Source of the DNA: Paenibacillus polysaccharolyticus | GTDB taxonomy: Bacteria; Bacillota; Bacilli; Paenibacillales; Paenibacillaceae | Direction: 5' to 3' | Assembly (NCBI RefSeq): GCF_900102085.1 | Contig: NZ_FMVM01000015.1 | Location: 147,715 to 211,714, forward strand | Length of the DNA stretch: 64,000 nt | Shown: positions 34,034-42,596 of the stretch, in pieces | Numbering within the stretch: position 1 is the first letter of the stretch | Layout of the letters: every line of letters starts with the position of its first letter | Translations under genes and position numbers: made by a program | The notes under the pieces: model-generated | The model's input: the letters and a program-made list of their open reading frames with translations, nothing else | Told to the model about the DNA's origin: nothing | Database searches by the model: none

Positions 34034-34639
34034 ATGAATCCTACTTCGCGTTCCTTTTCATCACAAGATCTGACCAGCCTGAAAGTTCCTCATACTGATC
34101 CAGGTGTGCATTCTGCCATTGTACATCGTTTAATGTTCCATCTCTATAAAGCTCATTCCTTGCAAAATGTAGTGATTGTCTGCATCGGTACAGACCGTTC
34201 CACAGGTGACTGTCTCGGACCGTTAGTGGGTACGTCACTGGCAAAATGGGACAGCCCTCTGTTCCATCTATATGGCACATTGGATGAGCCGGTTCATGCT
34301 GTAAATCTGCAAGACACACTCCACAAAATCTACAACACCCATCAAAATCCGTATGTGATTGGTATTGACGCCTGTCTTGGCCAATCCTCTAGTGTCGGTT
34401 GTATCCAGGTCGTAAACGGCCCGCTCAAGCCTGGCGCAGGCGTAAATAAAGAATTACCGCCGGTCGGCGATATCCATCTGACAGGTATCGTTAACGTCGG
34501 CGGTTTTATGGAATACTTTGTGCTTCAGAACACACGGCTTAGTCTCGTTATGCGGATGTCTGAAATTATAGCAAGCAGTCTGTACTCGGCCATTCGGGAA
34601 TGGCACACTCGCTCTACTCTGCTTGCTGTGCCAGAGTAA
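34034..34639 (+). CDS. yyaC: YyaC, GPR-like sporulation protein
   Basis: YyaC is related to the spore germination protease and is made in sporulation. VVIVCIGTDRSTGDCLGPLVG carries the conserved Asp-containing loop, then YGTLDEPVHAVNL, YVIGIDACLGQSSSVG and VNVGGFMEYFVLQNTRL. The 201 residues are typical. The ATG follows AAAGGA. Its 3' end overlaps the end of the convergent DUF4446 gene by 26 bases. The protease activity of YyaC itself is not established. Confidence 0.9.
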   Translation: MNPTSRSFSSQDLTSLKVPHTDPGVHSAIVHRLMFHLYKAHSLQNVVIVCIGTDRSTGDCLGPLVGTSLAKWDSPLFHLYGTLDEPVHAVNLQDTLHKIYNTHQNPYVIGIDACLGQSSSVGCIQVVNGPLKPGAGVNKELPPVGDIHLTGIVNVGGFMEYFVLQNTRLSLVMRMSEIIASSLYSAIREWHTRSTLLAVPE

Positions 34640-35114
34640 TAGCTTCCTTTTCCTCTGGGGAAAGTGTATACGTTGACTCTCCCCCTTTTAGAGGTTTTGC
34701 ATATACATATGAACCATCACGATTGAATAATCCCGTAAGGATCATACCATCCTGACTTTCATTAATCATGGCTATCGAAAAGCTCAGGTCGCTACCACGC
34801 TCTCCATAAGCGTTGTATCTTTTCACACCGACCTTGCCCTGAATACGAGCCAGCTTTTGCAATGCTGTTTGCAACTGATTCGTTTGCAGTTTGTGTTCGT
34901 CCTCAATGCTGTCCATCTGAATCTTCAGATTAATTAGTAGGGACTCCAAATCCTCCACACCACTGCCAGCCATCATGGCTTCGTATTTACGTTTAAACTT
35001 CCGTAACTTTGCCCCTTGAGCAATACTCACGATCAGCAAAATCACCGTAAGCAATGCCAATCCGCCAATAATCCATAACAGCTGTTCCAGAATCAGCTCA
35101 TTTAATTCAGCCAT
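34614..35114 (-). CDS. DUF4446 membrane protein
   Basis: This 166-residue protein has an N-terminal membrane helix (about 7-29), a helical, coiled-coil-like stretch (about 35-95) and a small beta domain (KVGVKRYNAYGERGSDLSF, GMILTGLFNRDGSYVYAKPL). These are the marks of DUF4446, a family found beside parB/noc genes in Firmicutes. Function is unknown. It converges on yyaC and overlaps it by 26 bases. Confidence 0.85.
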   Translation of the reverse strand: MAELNELILEQLLWIIGGLALLTVILLIVSIAQGAKLRKFKRKYEAMMAGSGVEDLESLLINLKIQMDSIEDEHKLQTNQLQTALQKLARIQGKVGVKRYNAYGERGSDLSFSIAMINESQDGMILTGLFNRDGSYVYAKPLKGGESTYTLSPEEKEAITLAQQAE

Positions 35115-35260
35115 GTAAGTGCAACTACCCCTCTATGTTTTTGATCAGATTCACGTCTGTCCGTAGTTCTTAGCTTTTATTATAAATCAACCCGTTATTC
35201 AAGGAATTAATCATATATTTCCATTTTGAACAACAGAACGTTGAACAATTTTGTTACTCC

Positions 35261-36415
35261 CTATTTCACTGCTGTCAGCTCAGTAATGGCCCGAATGAGT
35301 TCATCGACCTCTTCATGGGAAGAGTTGTATCCAACGCTTGCTCTGACAGCCCCGGTAGCTGTTGTACCTGCTGACTCATGCGCAAGTGGAGTACAGTGAA
35401 ATCCTGAACGAACCGCAATACCATAATTCCGATCCAGCCGGAATGCAAGCTGAGCTGAATCATATCCCTCAATTATAAAGGATACTAATCCTGAACGAGG
35501 TTGTCCAATGTCCGGGCCCAACAGTTGAATACCTTTGATCGAAGAAAGCCCATTCATTATAAGTTGCGTTAACTCCCACTCATGCTGATAGATGGAAGCA
35601 GGTGTCATGGCAAGTACATGCTTCACCCCCGCTCCTAACCCAGCAATCCCCACCGTATTAGGAGTCCCTGCTTCATATCGATCTGGACGCACTTTAGGCT
35701 GTTCTACTGCCTCGGATTGACTACCTGTACCTCCATGAAGGAGAGGTTGCACATCAAGCTCAGGAGCGATGTATAAGCCGCCTGTACCTTGGGGTCCTAA
35801 CAATCCCTTATGTCCTGGAAAAGCGAGCATATCAATGCCTAGTTTTCCTACATCCACTGGCATTATCCCAACACTCTGAGCTGCATCCACTAGTAAAAGA
35901 GCGTGATGTTGACGGCATAGTTCTGAGATTTCTCCAATTGGCAAAATGCTCCCTAGAAGATTAGAACTGTGCGTACATACGACCAAACGGGTGTTTTTCC
36001 GAAACATCCGCTCCATCTGTTTTAAGTCTATGGCTCCATAAGCTGTGACGGGTACATAATCAACCTCAATCTTACCCTGTCTGCGAAGGAACTCCAGGGG
36101 GCGCCGAACTGAATTATGTTCCGCCATGGTGGCTATAACATGATCACCCTCTTGAAGCACACCCTGAATTGCAAGATTAAGAGCTTCTGTTGTGTTTGAA
36201 CCAAATGCAATATCATTAGGGTTTTTAATACCAAACAGAGTCGCTAAGCCTTTTCTCGTTTCAAACAAAACCCTGCTCGCCTGCACAGCCATACGATGAC
36301 TCCCCCTGCCTGGGTTAGCCCCTGCAAATTGAAGGGCATTCATCATTGCCTCACCAACAGCAGGTGGTTTAGGCCAGGATGTTGCTGCATGATCCAGATA
36401 GATTGTGTTCTCCAT
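35261..36415 (-). CDS. Cysteine desulfurase-family aminotransferase class V protein
   Basis: This PLP enzyme is likely to remove sulfur from cysteine as a persulfide. MENTIYLDHAATSWPKP starts the fold. D177 in LLVDAAQSVG pairs with the PLP ring, K203 in FPGHKGLLGPQG is the Schiff-base lysine, and C341 in RSGFHCTPLAHE is the catalytic cysteine. The chain has 384 residues, of the NifS/SufS-like subfamily often found next to DUF3343. No scaffold (sufU, iscU) gene is adjacent. It is a single gene behind the parA-parB group. Confidence 0.9.
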   Translation of the reverse strand: MENTIYLDHAATSWPKPPAVGEAMMNALQFAGANPGRGSHRMAVQASRVLFETRKGLATLFGIKNPNDIAFGSNTTEALNLAIQGVLQEGDHVIATMAEHNSVRRPLEFLRRQGKIEVDYVPVTAYGAIDLKQMERMFRKNTRLVVCTHSSNLLGSILPIGEISELCRQHHALLLVDAAQSVGIMPVDVGKLGIDMLAFPGHKGLLGPQGTGGLYIAPELDVQPLLHGGTGSQSEAVEQPKVRPDRYEAGTPNTVGIAGLGAGVKHVLAMTPASIYQHEWELTQLIMNGLSSIKGIQLLGPDIGQPRSGLVSFIIEGYDSAQLAFRLDRNYGIAVRSGFHCTPLAHESAGTTATGAVRASVGYNSSHEEVDELIRAITELTAVK

Positions 36416-36555
36416 CCTCCTACCACCTCAGCTCATAAGAATTAATTACAGGATTTGTTTACAAACAAAGAATGACATATCGTTTCTCCAGAACACAGAG
36501 TCGATATGTCATGACATGAGTAGCTCTGCATGTTGTTAATGATGCACCCGAGTTG

Positions 36556-37404
36556 TTATTGCAACAGTTCTAATAATCGTTCGAGATCTTGTTTGCTATA
36601 GTAGTTGAGCTCTATTTTACCTTTATCTTTCTGACCATGTTTAATTTTCACTGTCGTTTTAAATCGTTCCCGAAGTGACTCTTCCAAGGTGTCGATAAAC
36701 GGATCTTTCTTCTTTAGCTTGGCCTTAGCCTTCACTTCACCTGATTTGGAACGATCAAGTTGTTGCACTGCCTCTTCCAGCTCACGCACACTCCACTGCT
36801 GATCAATGGACTGTTTAGCCAGCTGTTTGACCAGGTTCTCATCCTTCACACCAACAATGGCTCGTGCATGTCCCATCGACAATGTTCCACGTGAAACATG
36901 ATCCTTTACTTCCTCTGGCAAAGCCAGCAACCGTAAAAAGTTAGCGATGTGAGAGCGTGATTTACCAACCTTCACGGACAACTCTTCTTGGGTCAAAGAG
37001 AATTGATCCATTAATCCCTGGTAGGCTACTGCCAGTTCCATTGCATTCAGATTCTCCCGTTGCAGGTTCTCAATCAGGGCTATTTCCATCACCTGCTGAT
37101 CATTAAACGTACGGACAACAGCTGGAATGGTAGCATTACCACAATACTGTGATGCCCTAAACCTGCGCTCGCCTGCAATAATCTCATATCCTCGGAGTAC
37201 AGGACGAACGATAATGGGTTGGATCACGCCGTGCTGCCGGATCGATTCCGCCAGTTCATGTATTGCTTCCTCATCAAATGCTTTACGCGGCTGATAAGGG
37301 TTAGCCCGCAGTTGACTAATCGGGATTTCTACGACTTTATCATCGTCATTAATTGAAAGCGAAGGAATGAGGGCATCTAGTCCTTTTCCAAGCCGCTTAC
37401 TCAT
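36556..37404 (-). CDS. parB: ParB/Spo0J chromosome partition protein
   Basis: ParB binds parS sites, spreads as a CTP-dependent clamp and loads SMC. The order is an N-terminal Lys/Arg tip (KRLGKGLDALIPS), the ParB/Srx CTP-binding domain (about 22-115; LRANPYQPRKAFDEEAIHEL, IIAGERRFRAS, ALIENLQRENLNAMELA), the parS-binding helix-turn-helix (about 120-190), and the C-terminal dimer domain. The 282 residues are normal. The gene contains its own parS (36883-36898). It overlaps the parA end by 8 bases. Confidence 0.97.
   Translation of the reverse strand: MSKRLGKGLDALIPSLSINDDDKVVEIPISQLRANPYQPRKAFDEEAIHELAESIRQHGVIQPIIVRPVLRGYEIIAGERRFRASQYCGNATIPAVVRTFNDQQVMEIALIENLQRENLNAMELAVAYQGLMDQFSLTQEELSVKVGKSRSHIANFLRLLALPEEVKDHVSRGTLSMGHARAIVGVKDENLVKQLAKQSIDQQWSVRELEEAVQQLDRSKSGEVKAKAKLKKKDPFIDTLEESLRERFKTTVKIKHGQKDKGKIELNYYSKQDLERLLELLQ
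36883..36898. promoter_or_regulatory. parS: parS site inside parB
   Basis: TGTTCCACGTGAAACA fits the parS consensus TGTTNCACGTGAAACA at all positions. Bacillus also has a parS inside spo0J. Confidence 0.93.
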
Positions 37405-38158
37405 AAGAAATCACTTCCTTTGCGAGCTCTAAATACACTTCCGCTCCTCGGGAACGGGGATCATACGTTATAATGGATTGCCCGTGAGATGGTGCCTCAC
37501 TCAGCCGTACATTACGCGGAATAATCGTTTGATATACCTTTTGCTGAAAATACTTCTTCACTTCTTCTATAACTTGAATGCCAAGATTCGTCCGAGCATC
37601 AAACATCGTCAGTAATACGCCTTCAATCTGAAGAGAAGTGTTTAAATGTTTTTGCACCAGCCTAACCGTATTCAGTAATTGGCTTAACCCTTCCAATGCA
37701 TAGTACTCACACTGAATCGGAATAATCACGGAATCGGAAGCAGTTAGTGAGTTAATTGTCAACATTCCGAGCGATGGCGGGCAGTCAATAAGAATATAAT
37801 CATAATTATTTCTCACTTGTGCGAGCGCCTTTTTCAGACGAACTTCTCGCGATATGGTGGATACCAATTCGATCTCGGCTCCGGCAAGTTGAATCGTTGC
37901 AGGTATGATATGAAGTCCTTCAATTTGCGTCTCCGCGATTGCCTCTTGGGGAGGCACATCATTAATCAGAACATCATATATACAATTCGCCACATCTGCT
38001 TTATTAATTCCGACTCCACTCGTTGTATTTCCTTGGGGGTCAATATCGACAAGCAGTACCTTTTTTCCAAGTGAAGCAAGTCCTGCTCCCAAGTTAACCG
38101 ATGTCGTTGTTTTCCCCACACCGCCCTTTTGATTTGCTACGGCCATAATCTTAGACAA
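37397..38158 (-). CDS. parA: ParA/Soj chromosome partition ATPase
   Basis: This Walker-type ATPase works with ParB in origin segregation and regulates DnaA. SKIMAVANQKGGVGKTTTSVNLG holds the deviant Walker A (KGGVGKTT). VLLVDIDPQGNTTSG is the A' motif, and ILIDCPPSLGMLTINSL is Walker B. It has about 253 residues. The start is TTG 38158, 6 nt after GAGGTG; the frame is open for 63 codons upstream but these lack a family match. It is followed directly by parB and preceded by noc. Confidence 0.96.
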   Translation of the reverse strand: MSKIMAVANQKGGVGKTTTSVNLGAGLASLGKKVLLVDIDPQGNTTSGVGINKADVANCIYDVLINDVPPQEAIAETQIEGLHIIPATIQLAGAEIELVSTISREVRLKKALAQVRNNYDYILIDCPPSLGMLTINSLTASDSVIIPIQCEYYALEGLSQLLNTVRLVQKHLNTSLQIEGVLLTMFDARTNLGIQVIEEVKKYFQQKVYQTIIPRNVRLSEAPSHGQSIITYDPRSRGAEVYLELAKEVISYE

Positions 38159-38347
38159 TACCTTCACCTCAAATAAAATAGGAGTCTTTTCTTGTAGGTT
38201 GTGAGTTACAGTTAAAATAAGCAGGCGGCCACCGTCCACAAGAACAACAACTACCGTTTCCTTAACAGAACGATTTGTTCCCTTCACGTCGCATGAAAAA
38301 CGGACTATATAGACAGAAAAAGCGGCCATTGCCGCCTTAAGCTTCAA

Positions 38348-39166
38348 TTATTTGCGTTTTGGAATATGAATAACAATTTCGTAGTGATCCTCATGATCCG
38401 CTTCTTTTGTTTTGATATCCATACCTGAACCTGTTACCATATCAATGGATTGACGAATCGTGTTAAGTGCCAGTCTTACATCCTTCGTAAAGGATATCCG
38501 TTTGGATTTTTTAATCTTGGATGCTTCCTTATAAAAAGCAACACGTACCTCCGTCTGCTTCACGTTCAATTCCTTATCGATAATCTCGCCCAGCAATTTC
38601 AATTGCAGTTCTTCCGTATCCAGCGACAACAAGGCTCTTGCGTGACGTTCAGATATTTTGCGCTCCATCAAGGCTGTTTTTACACCTTCTGGAAGATTCA
38701 ACAACCTAATCTTGTTAGCAATGGTAGACTGGCTTTTACCAAGTCGTTGAGCAAGGCTCTCCTGTGTCAACTGATGCAAATCAATCAACTTTTGGTAGGC
38801 AACCGCTTCCTCAATCGAGGTTAAACCTTCGCGCTGCAAGTTCTCAATTAACGCAATGGATGCGGCCTGAGAGTCGTTGAATTCACGCACAATGGCCGGG
38901 ATGTGCTCAAGACCTAGTTTGCGAACAGCACGCCAGCGGCGTTCTCCAGCGATAATCTCATATGATCCATTACGAACCCGAACAACAATAGGTTGAATAA
39001 CACCATGTGTTCTGATTGTTTGCAGTAACTCATCAATTTTATCATCATCAAAAATAGTACGGGGTTGATATGGGCTACTCACAATTTCGTTAACCGGAAC
39101 CTGTTTAATCTCGTCTCCGTTATTGCGCTCCGCCAAACCAAACAACTTCGAAAATTGTTCTTTCAT
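38348..39166 (-). CDS. noc: Noc nucleoid occlusion protein
   Basis: Noc is a ParB paralogue that binds its own sites and the membrane to keep division away from DNA. The N-terminal MKEQFSKLFGL is the amphipathic membrane-targeting helix of Noc. The ParB-type domain (NEIVSSPYQPRTIFDDDKI, IIAGERRWRA, ALIENLQREGLTSIEEA) and helix-turn-helix (QESLAQRLGKSQSTIANKIRLL) follow. It has 272 residues from ATG 39166, behind AGGTGG. It lies upstream of parA on the same strand, as in Bacillus. Confidence 0.96.
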   Translation of the reverse strand: MKEQFSKLFGLAERNNGDEIKQVPVNEIVSSPYQPRTIFDDDKIDELLQTIRTHGVIQPIVVRVRNGSYEIIAGERRWRAVRKLGLEHIPAIVREFNDSQAASIALIENLQREGLTSIEEAVAYQKLIDLHQLTQESLAQRLGKSQSTIANKIRLLNLPEGVKTALMERKISERHARALLSLDTEELQLKLLGEIIDKELNVKQTEVRVAFYKEASKIKKSKRISFTKDVRLALNTIRQSIDMVTGSGMDIKTKEADHEDHYEIVIHIPKRK

Positions 39167-39474
39167 TCCGTAGATTACCACCTAGTTTCGTAATAGCTCC
39201 CACATTAGCAGGTGCTTCTTATTCCATAAGCGAGACTTCATACTCATCGTTCCTGAAATAAGTTATGCCACTCGTATTGCCCTGCTGCGAAACAGCAACA
39301 AATGCTTAACCATCTATTGATATGAACTAATCTAAGATCACTGTTTACGCAGGAACTGATACTTCTATTCTATCATCTTTTTCACCATAATCCTATGTTT
39401 ACCTATTCTTTAAAAGAATCAAATTTTCCTGCTTTTTTATTCTGTTTATTAGGAAAATAAAATGAATGACTACC

Positions 39475-39651
39475 TATATAAGTTGAACTAAAGATGTTTA
39501 CACGGAGCACTCCGACGACAGAATAACCTTCCCATCGCTGTTATCCCCGATGTAGCTTTCTTGCAGAAAGCTTTTAGCCGACCGCTTCGCTTTTTCAGGT
39601 TTTTTCTTTCCTCTCCGTTTCTGTGTAAATAAATATAGTTCAACTTATATA
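39475..39651. mobile_element. MITE-like element with 16-bp terminal inverted repeats
   Basis: The 177-bp block begins TATATAAGTTGAACTA and ends with its exact reverse complement (39636-39651). Inner sequence adds TTTACACGGAG on the left and, inverted, TTTACACAGAAACGGAG on the right. It has no ORF. Its ends are TA-rich, so a TA target duplication cannot be separated from the ends. Internal hairpins include CTTTC-TTGCA-GAAAG. The shape fits a non-autonomous element moved by a transposase encoded elsewhere. It lies in the noc-rsmG gap; no second copy is in this window. Confidence 0.6.
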
Positions 39652-39750
39652 AATCCTGATGAACTAAAATTATTCCAGCCCTGATTTTGTATATGAGAAT
39701 CCCATCCCACGGTATGCATTTAATTTAACTCAGTTCTAATTTAGAAAACA

Positions 39751-39790
39751 CAAAAAAATAGAGAATGTTTCACGTGAAACATCCTCTATT
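39751..39790 (-). terminator. rsmG terminator whose stem contains parS
   Basis: On the minus strand AATAGAG and CTCTATT flank a parS palindrome, one mismatch on each side, giving a helix of about 16 bp followed by seven T. It lies about 50 bp after the rsmG stop. Confidence 0.85.
39766..39781. promoter_or_regulatory. parS: Perfect parS site downstream of rsmG
   Basis: TGTTTCACGTGAAACA is a perfect 16-bp palindrome and an exact parS consensus match. It forms the centre of the rsmG terminator. Confidence 0.95.
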
Positions 39791-39841
39791 TCCATCTGGT
39801 CATTCAACACGTTATTTTGTTTTTATCCTTATGTCACAATA

Positions 39842-40564
39842 CTACACGAGTGGAGTTTTAAGTGGTGTTCCTGGTTTACGTGGATACTTATGTGGTGTCT
39901 TGTCAAACTTCTGAATCAAAATAATATGACGTTCTGATTCCTCCACCGGCAGCTGGAATGGATGAACAGCCTTCACCCGTCCTTTCAGCTGATTAAAGCT
40001 GAACTCTGCTTCCTTCATTTCATCCCTCGGGTCTCCGCCCTTCATTGCAGCGAACATACCGCTTTTACGTACAAAGGGAAGGCAGAATTCATTCAGTACC
40101 GCGAGCTTGGCTACCGCCCGTGCAGTAACCAGATCATAGCTGTCTCGATATCCTTCTTTGCGGCCTAGCTCCTCAGCACGACCATGGATTAATTCGACCT
40201 GCTCCAGACCAAGTGTATCCACTACATACTGTAAGAAACCAATCCGTTTATTCAATGAGTCGATGATTGTAAGCTGGATATGTGGAAAACAAATCTTAAG
40301 CGGGATTCCCGGGAATCCTGCTCCTGACCCGATGTCAGCCAGTTTGTTTACTTTGTTCATATCTGTATAAAATGCTAACGATACCGAATCATAAAAATGT
40401 TTGGTATATACCTGCTCACGATCCGTGATGCCGGTAAGATTCATTTTTTCATTCCAGGAGACAAGTTCTTTATAATACAATTCGAACTGTTCCAGCTGGA
40501 GTTCTCCTATTTCCAAGCCATGCTCCTTCAAGCGTTGTTGCAACTGCTGTTGAATATCGTCCAT
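39842..40564 (-). CDS. rsmG: 16S rRNA (guanine527-N7)-methyltransferase
   Basis: RsmG (GidB) methylates G527 of 16S rRNA using SAM. LADIGSGAGFPGIPLKICFP is the SAM motif, with SLNKRIGFLQYV and VTARAVAKLAVLNEFCLPF following. The 240 residues are standard. Its ATG overlaps the mnmG stop by one base, so it is coupled to mnmG. The codons for the GFPGIP motif create a TTCCCGGGAA palindrome at 40306-40315 that resembles the Noc core. Confidence 0.97.
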   Translation of the reverse strand: MDDIQQQLQQRLKEHGLEIGELQLEQFELYYKELVSWNEKMNLTGITDREQVYTKHFYDSVSLAFYTDMNKVNKLADIGSGAGFPGIPLKICFPHIQLTIIDSLNKRIGFLQYVVDTLGLEQVELIHGRAEELGRKEGYRDSYDLVTARAVAKLAVLNEFCLPFVRKSGMFAAMKGGDPRDEMKEAEFSFNQLKGRVKAVHPFQLPVEESERHIILIQKFDKTPHKYPRKPGTPLKTPLV

Positions 40565-42453
40565 TATTGTCCCCTTGCTGCGGTAACGCGGTTATAATGC
40601 TCAAGATAGACGAGCAAGATAGAGATATCAGCAGGCGTTACACCCGCAATACGAGACGCCTGACCAATGGAGATTGGGCGAATTTTCGCCAGCTTCTGCT
40701 TGGCTTCCATCGCAAGACCATGAATCTCATCATATACGATCGTGTCTGGAATTTTCTTTTTCTCCATTTTCAGCAAACGTTCCACGTGGATCAATTGCTT
40801 CTCAATATAACCGGCATATTTAATTTGAATTTCGACTTGTTCCTTCATATCAGCAGTCAATTCTACCTCGGAAGGAGATACTTGCTCAATCCAGTCATAT
40901 CCAATCTCCGGACGACGCATCAGGTTCAGCAATGTGCTTCCATCCTGAATCGGTGTAGAACCAATCTCTTCCAGTTTGGCATTAACTTCAACAGGACGTA
41001 CCTTTGCATCTTTCAAACGTGCAATCTCCTGCTCGACTTTCGCCTTTTTATCCAGGAAAGATGCATACCGATCCTCGGTAATCAGTCCAATGTCATGACC
41101 AATTTCGGTAAGGCGCATATCTGCATTGTCATGACGGAGCAGCAAACGATACTCGGCACGAGAGGTCAACAAACGGTAAGGCTCATTCGTGCCTTTCGTA
41201 ACAAGATCATCAATGAGTACACCGATATAACCTTGGGAACGATCAAGCACAATAGCCTCTTTGCCCTGCACTTTACGTGCTGCATTGATACCAGCCATGA
41301 CCCCTTGTCCTGCCGCTTCCTCATATCCGGATGTACCATTGATCTGACCCGCTGTGAACAATCCAGGTAGACGTTTTGTTTCCAGAGATGGCCACAATTG
41401 TGTTGGAACCATCGCATCGTATTCAATCGCGTAACCGTTACGCATCATTTCCACTTTTTCCATACCCGGAATCGAACGAAGAACAGCCAGTTGTACATCC
41501 TCTGGCAGACTTGTAGATAAACCCTGTACGTAATACTCCGATGTATTTTTACCCTCGGGCTCCAGGAAAATTTGATGCTTTGGCTTATCGCTGAAACGTA
41601 CAATTTTATCCTCAATGGATGGACAGTAACGCGGCCCTGTTCCTTCAATCACACCCGAGAACATCGGGGCACGATGCAGATTATCATTAATAATCTGATG
41701 TGTTTCCACAGATGTATACGTCAACCAACAAGGTAGCTGCTCATTCGTAGAAGATGTTGTCTCATAGGAAAAGAACTTCGGCTCATCATCGCCGGGCTGA
41801 ATTTCAGTTTTGCTAAAATCAATTGTATCCTTATGCACACGCGGTGGTGTACCCGTTTTGAAACGTACAAGCTCGAAGCCCAGCTCACGCAGATGCTCCG
41901 ACAATTTCAGAGATGGCTGCTGATTGTTTGGTCCGCTTTCATACATCAGCTCGCCCATAATGACTTTACCACGCAGGTATGTTCCTGTTGTCAGCACTAC
42001 AGCTTTGGCACGATATTCTGTACCTGTTTGAGTGACAACTCCTACACACTGACCATCCTCTACAATTAGACGATCTACCATGCCCTGACGCATCGTTAGA
42101 TTAGATTCTTTCTCCATCGTTTCTTTCATTGTATGCTGATAAGAGAACTTATCCGCTTGCGCACGTAGCGCATGAACGGCAGGTCCTTTACCTGTATTGA
42201 GCATCCGCATCTGGATAAAGGTTTTGTCGATATTCCGGCCCATTTCCCCGCCGAGTGCATCTATTTCCCGTACAACGTGTCCTTTTGCCGGCCCACCAAT
42301 GGATGGGTTACAAGGCATGAATGCCACCATGTCGAGGTTGATCGTAATCATCAGAGTTTTTGAACCCATTCGGGCCGCTGCAAGAGCTGACTCTACCCCG
42401 GCATGTCCTGCTCCAACGACAATAACATCATATCTGCCGCCATCAAAAGCCAT
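40564..42453 (-). CDS. mnmG: tRNA uridine-5-carboxymethylaminomethyl modification enzyme MnmG
   Basis: MnmG (GidA) works with MnmE to put carboxymethylaminomethyl groups on U34 of certain tRNAs. It uses FAD, NADH and methylene-THF. The FAD-binding VIVVGAGHAGVESALAAARMG starts the protein; NPSIGGPAKGHVVREIDALGG, the GTGPRYCPSIEDKIVRF segment and AAGQGVMAGINAA are conserved. The 629 residues are normal. It lies 143 bp downstream of mnmE on the same strand. Confidence 0.98.
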   Translation of the reverse strand: MAFDGGRYDVIVVGAGHAGVESALAAARMGSKTLMITINLDMVAFMPCNPSIGGPAKGHVVREIDALGGEMGRNIDKTFIQMRMLNTGKGPAVHALRAQADKFSYQHTMKETMEKESNLTMRQGMVDRLIVEDGQCVGVVTQTGTEYRAKAVVLTTGTYLRGKVIMGELMYESGPNNQQPSLKLSEHLRELGFELVRFKTGTPPRVHKDTIDFSKTEIQPGDDEPKFFSYETTSSTNEQLPCWLTYTSVETHQIINDNLHRAPMFSGVIEGTGPRYCPSIEDKIVRFSDKPKHQIFLEPEGKNTSEYYVQGLSTSLPEDVQLAVLRSIPGMEKVEMMRNGYAIEYDAMVPTQLWPSLETKRLPGLFTAGQINGTSGYEEAAGQGVMAGINAARKVQGKEAIVLDRSQGYIGVLIDDLVTKGTNEPYRLLTSRAEYRLLLRHDNADMRLTEIGHDIGLITEDRYASFLDKKAKVEQEIARLKDAKVRPVEVNAKLEEIGSTPIQDGSTLLNLMRRPEIGYDWIEQVSPSEVELTADMKEQVEIQIKYAGYIEKQLIHVERLLKMEKKKIPDTIVYDEIHGLAMEAKQKLAKIRPISIGQASRIAGVTPADISILLVYLEHYNRVTAARGQ

Positions 42454-42596
42454 GTGTATTACCTCCTTATTTTGCTGTTATCTATATGAAAACCAACACT
42501 TCCTGGCAACAACATCATTCCATCCTTTGACAACGGGCAGAAATTGTACCTTCCCATCATACACAACCATTTCATTGAAAGAAACGATCAAATGAT

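Noticed and set aside
37397..38347. Longer ParA form beginning at 38347
   Set aside because: The extra 63 residues do not resemble the family, and the TTG at 38158 has the ribosome site and gives the correct N terminus.
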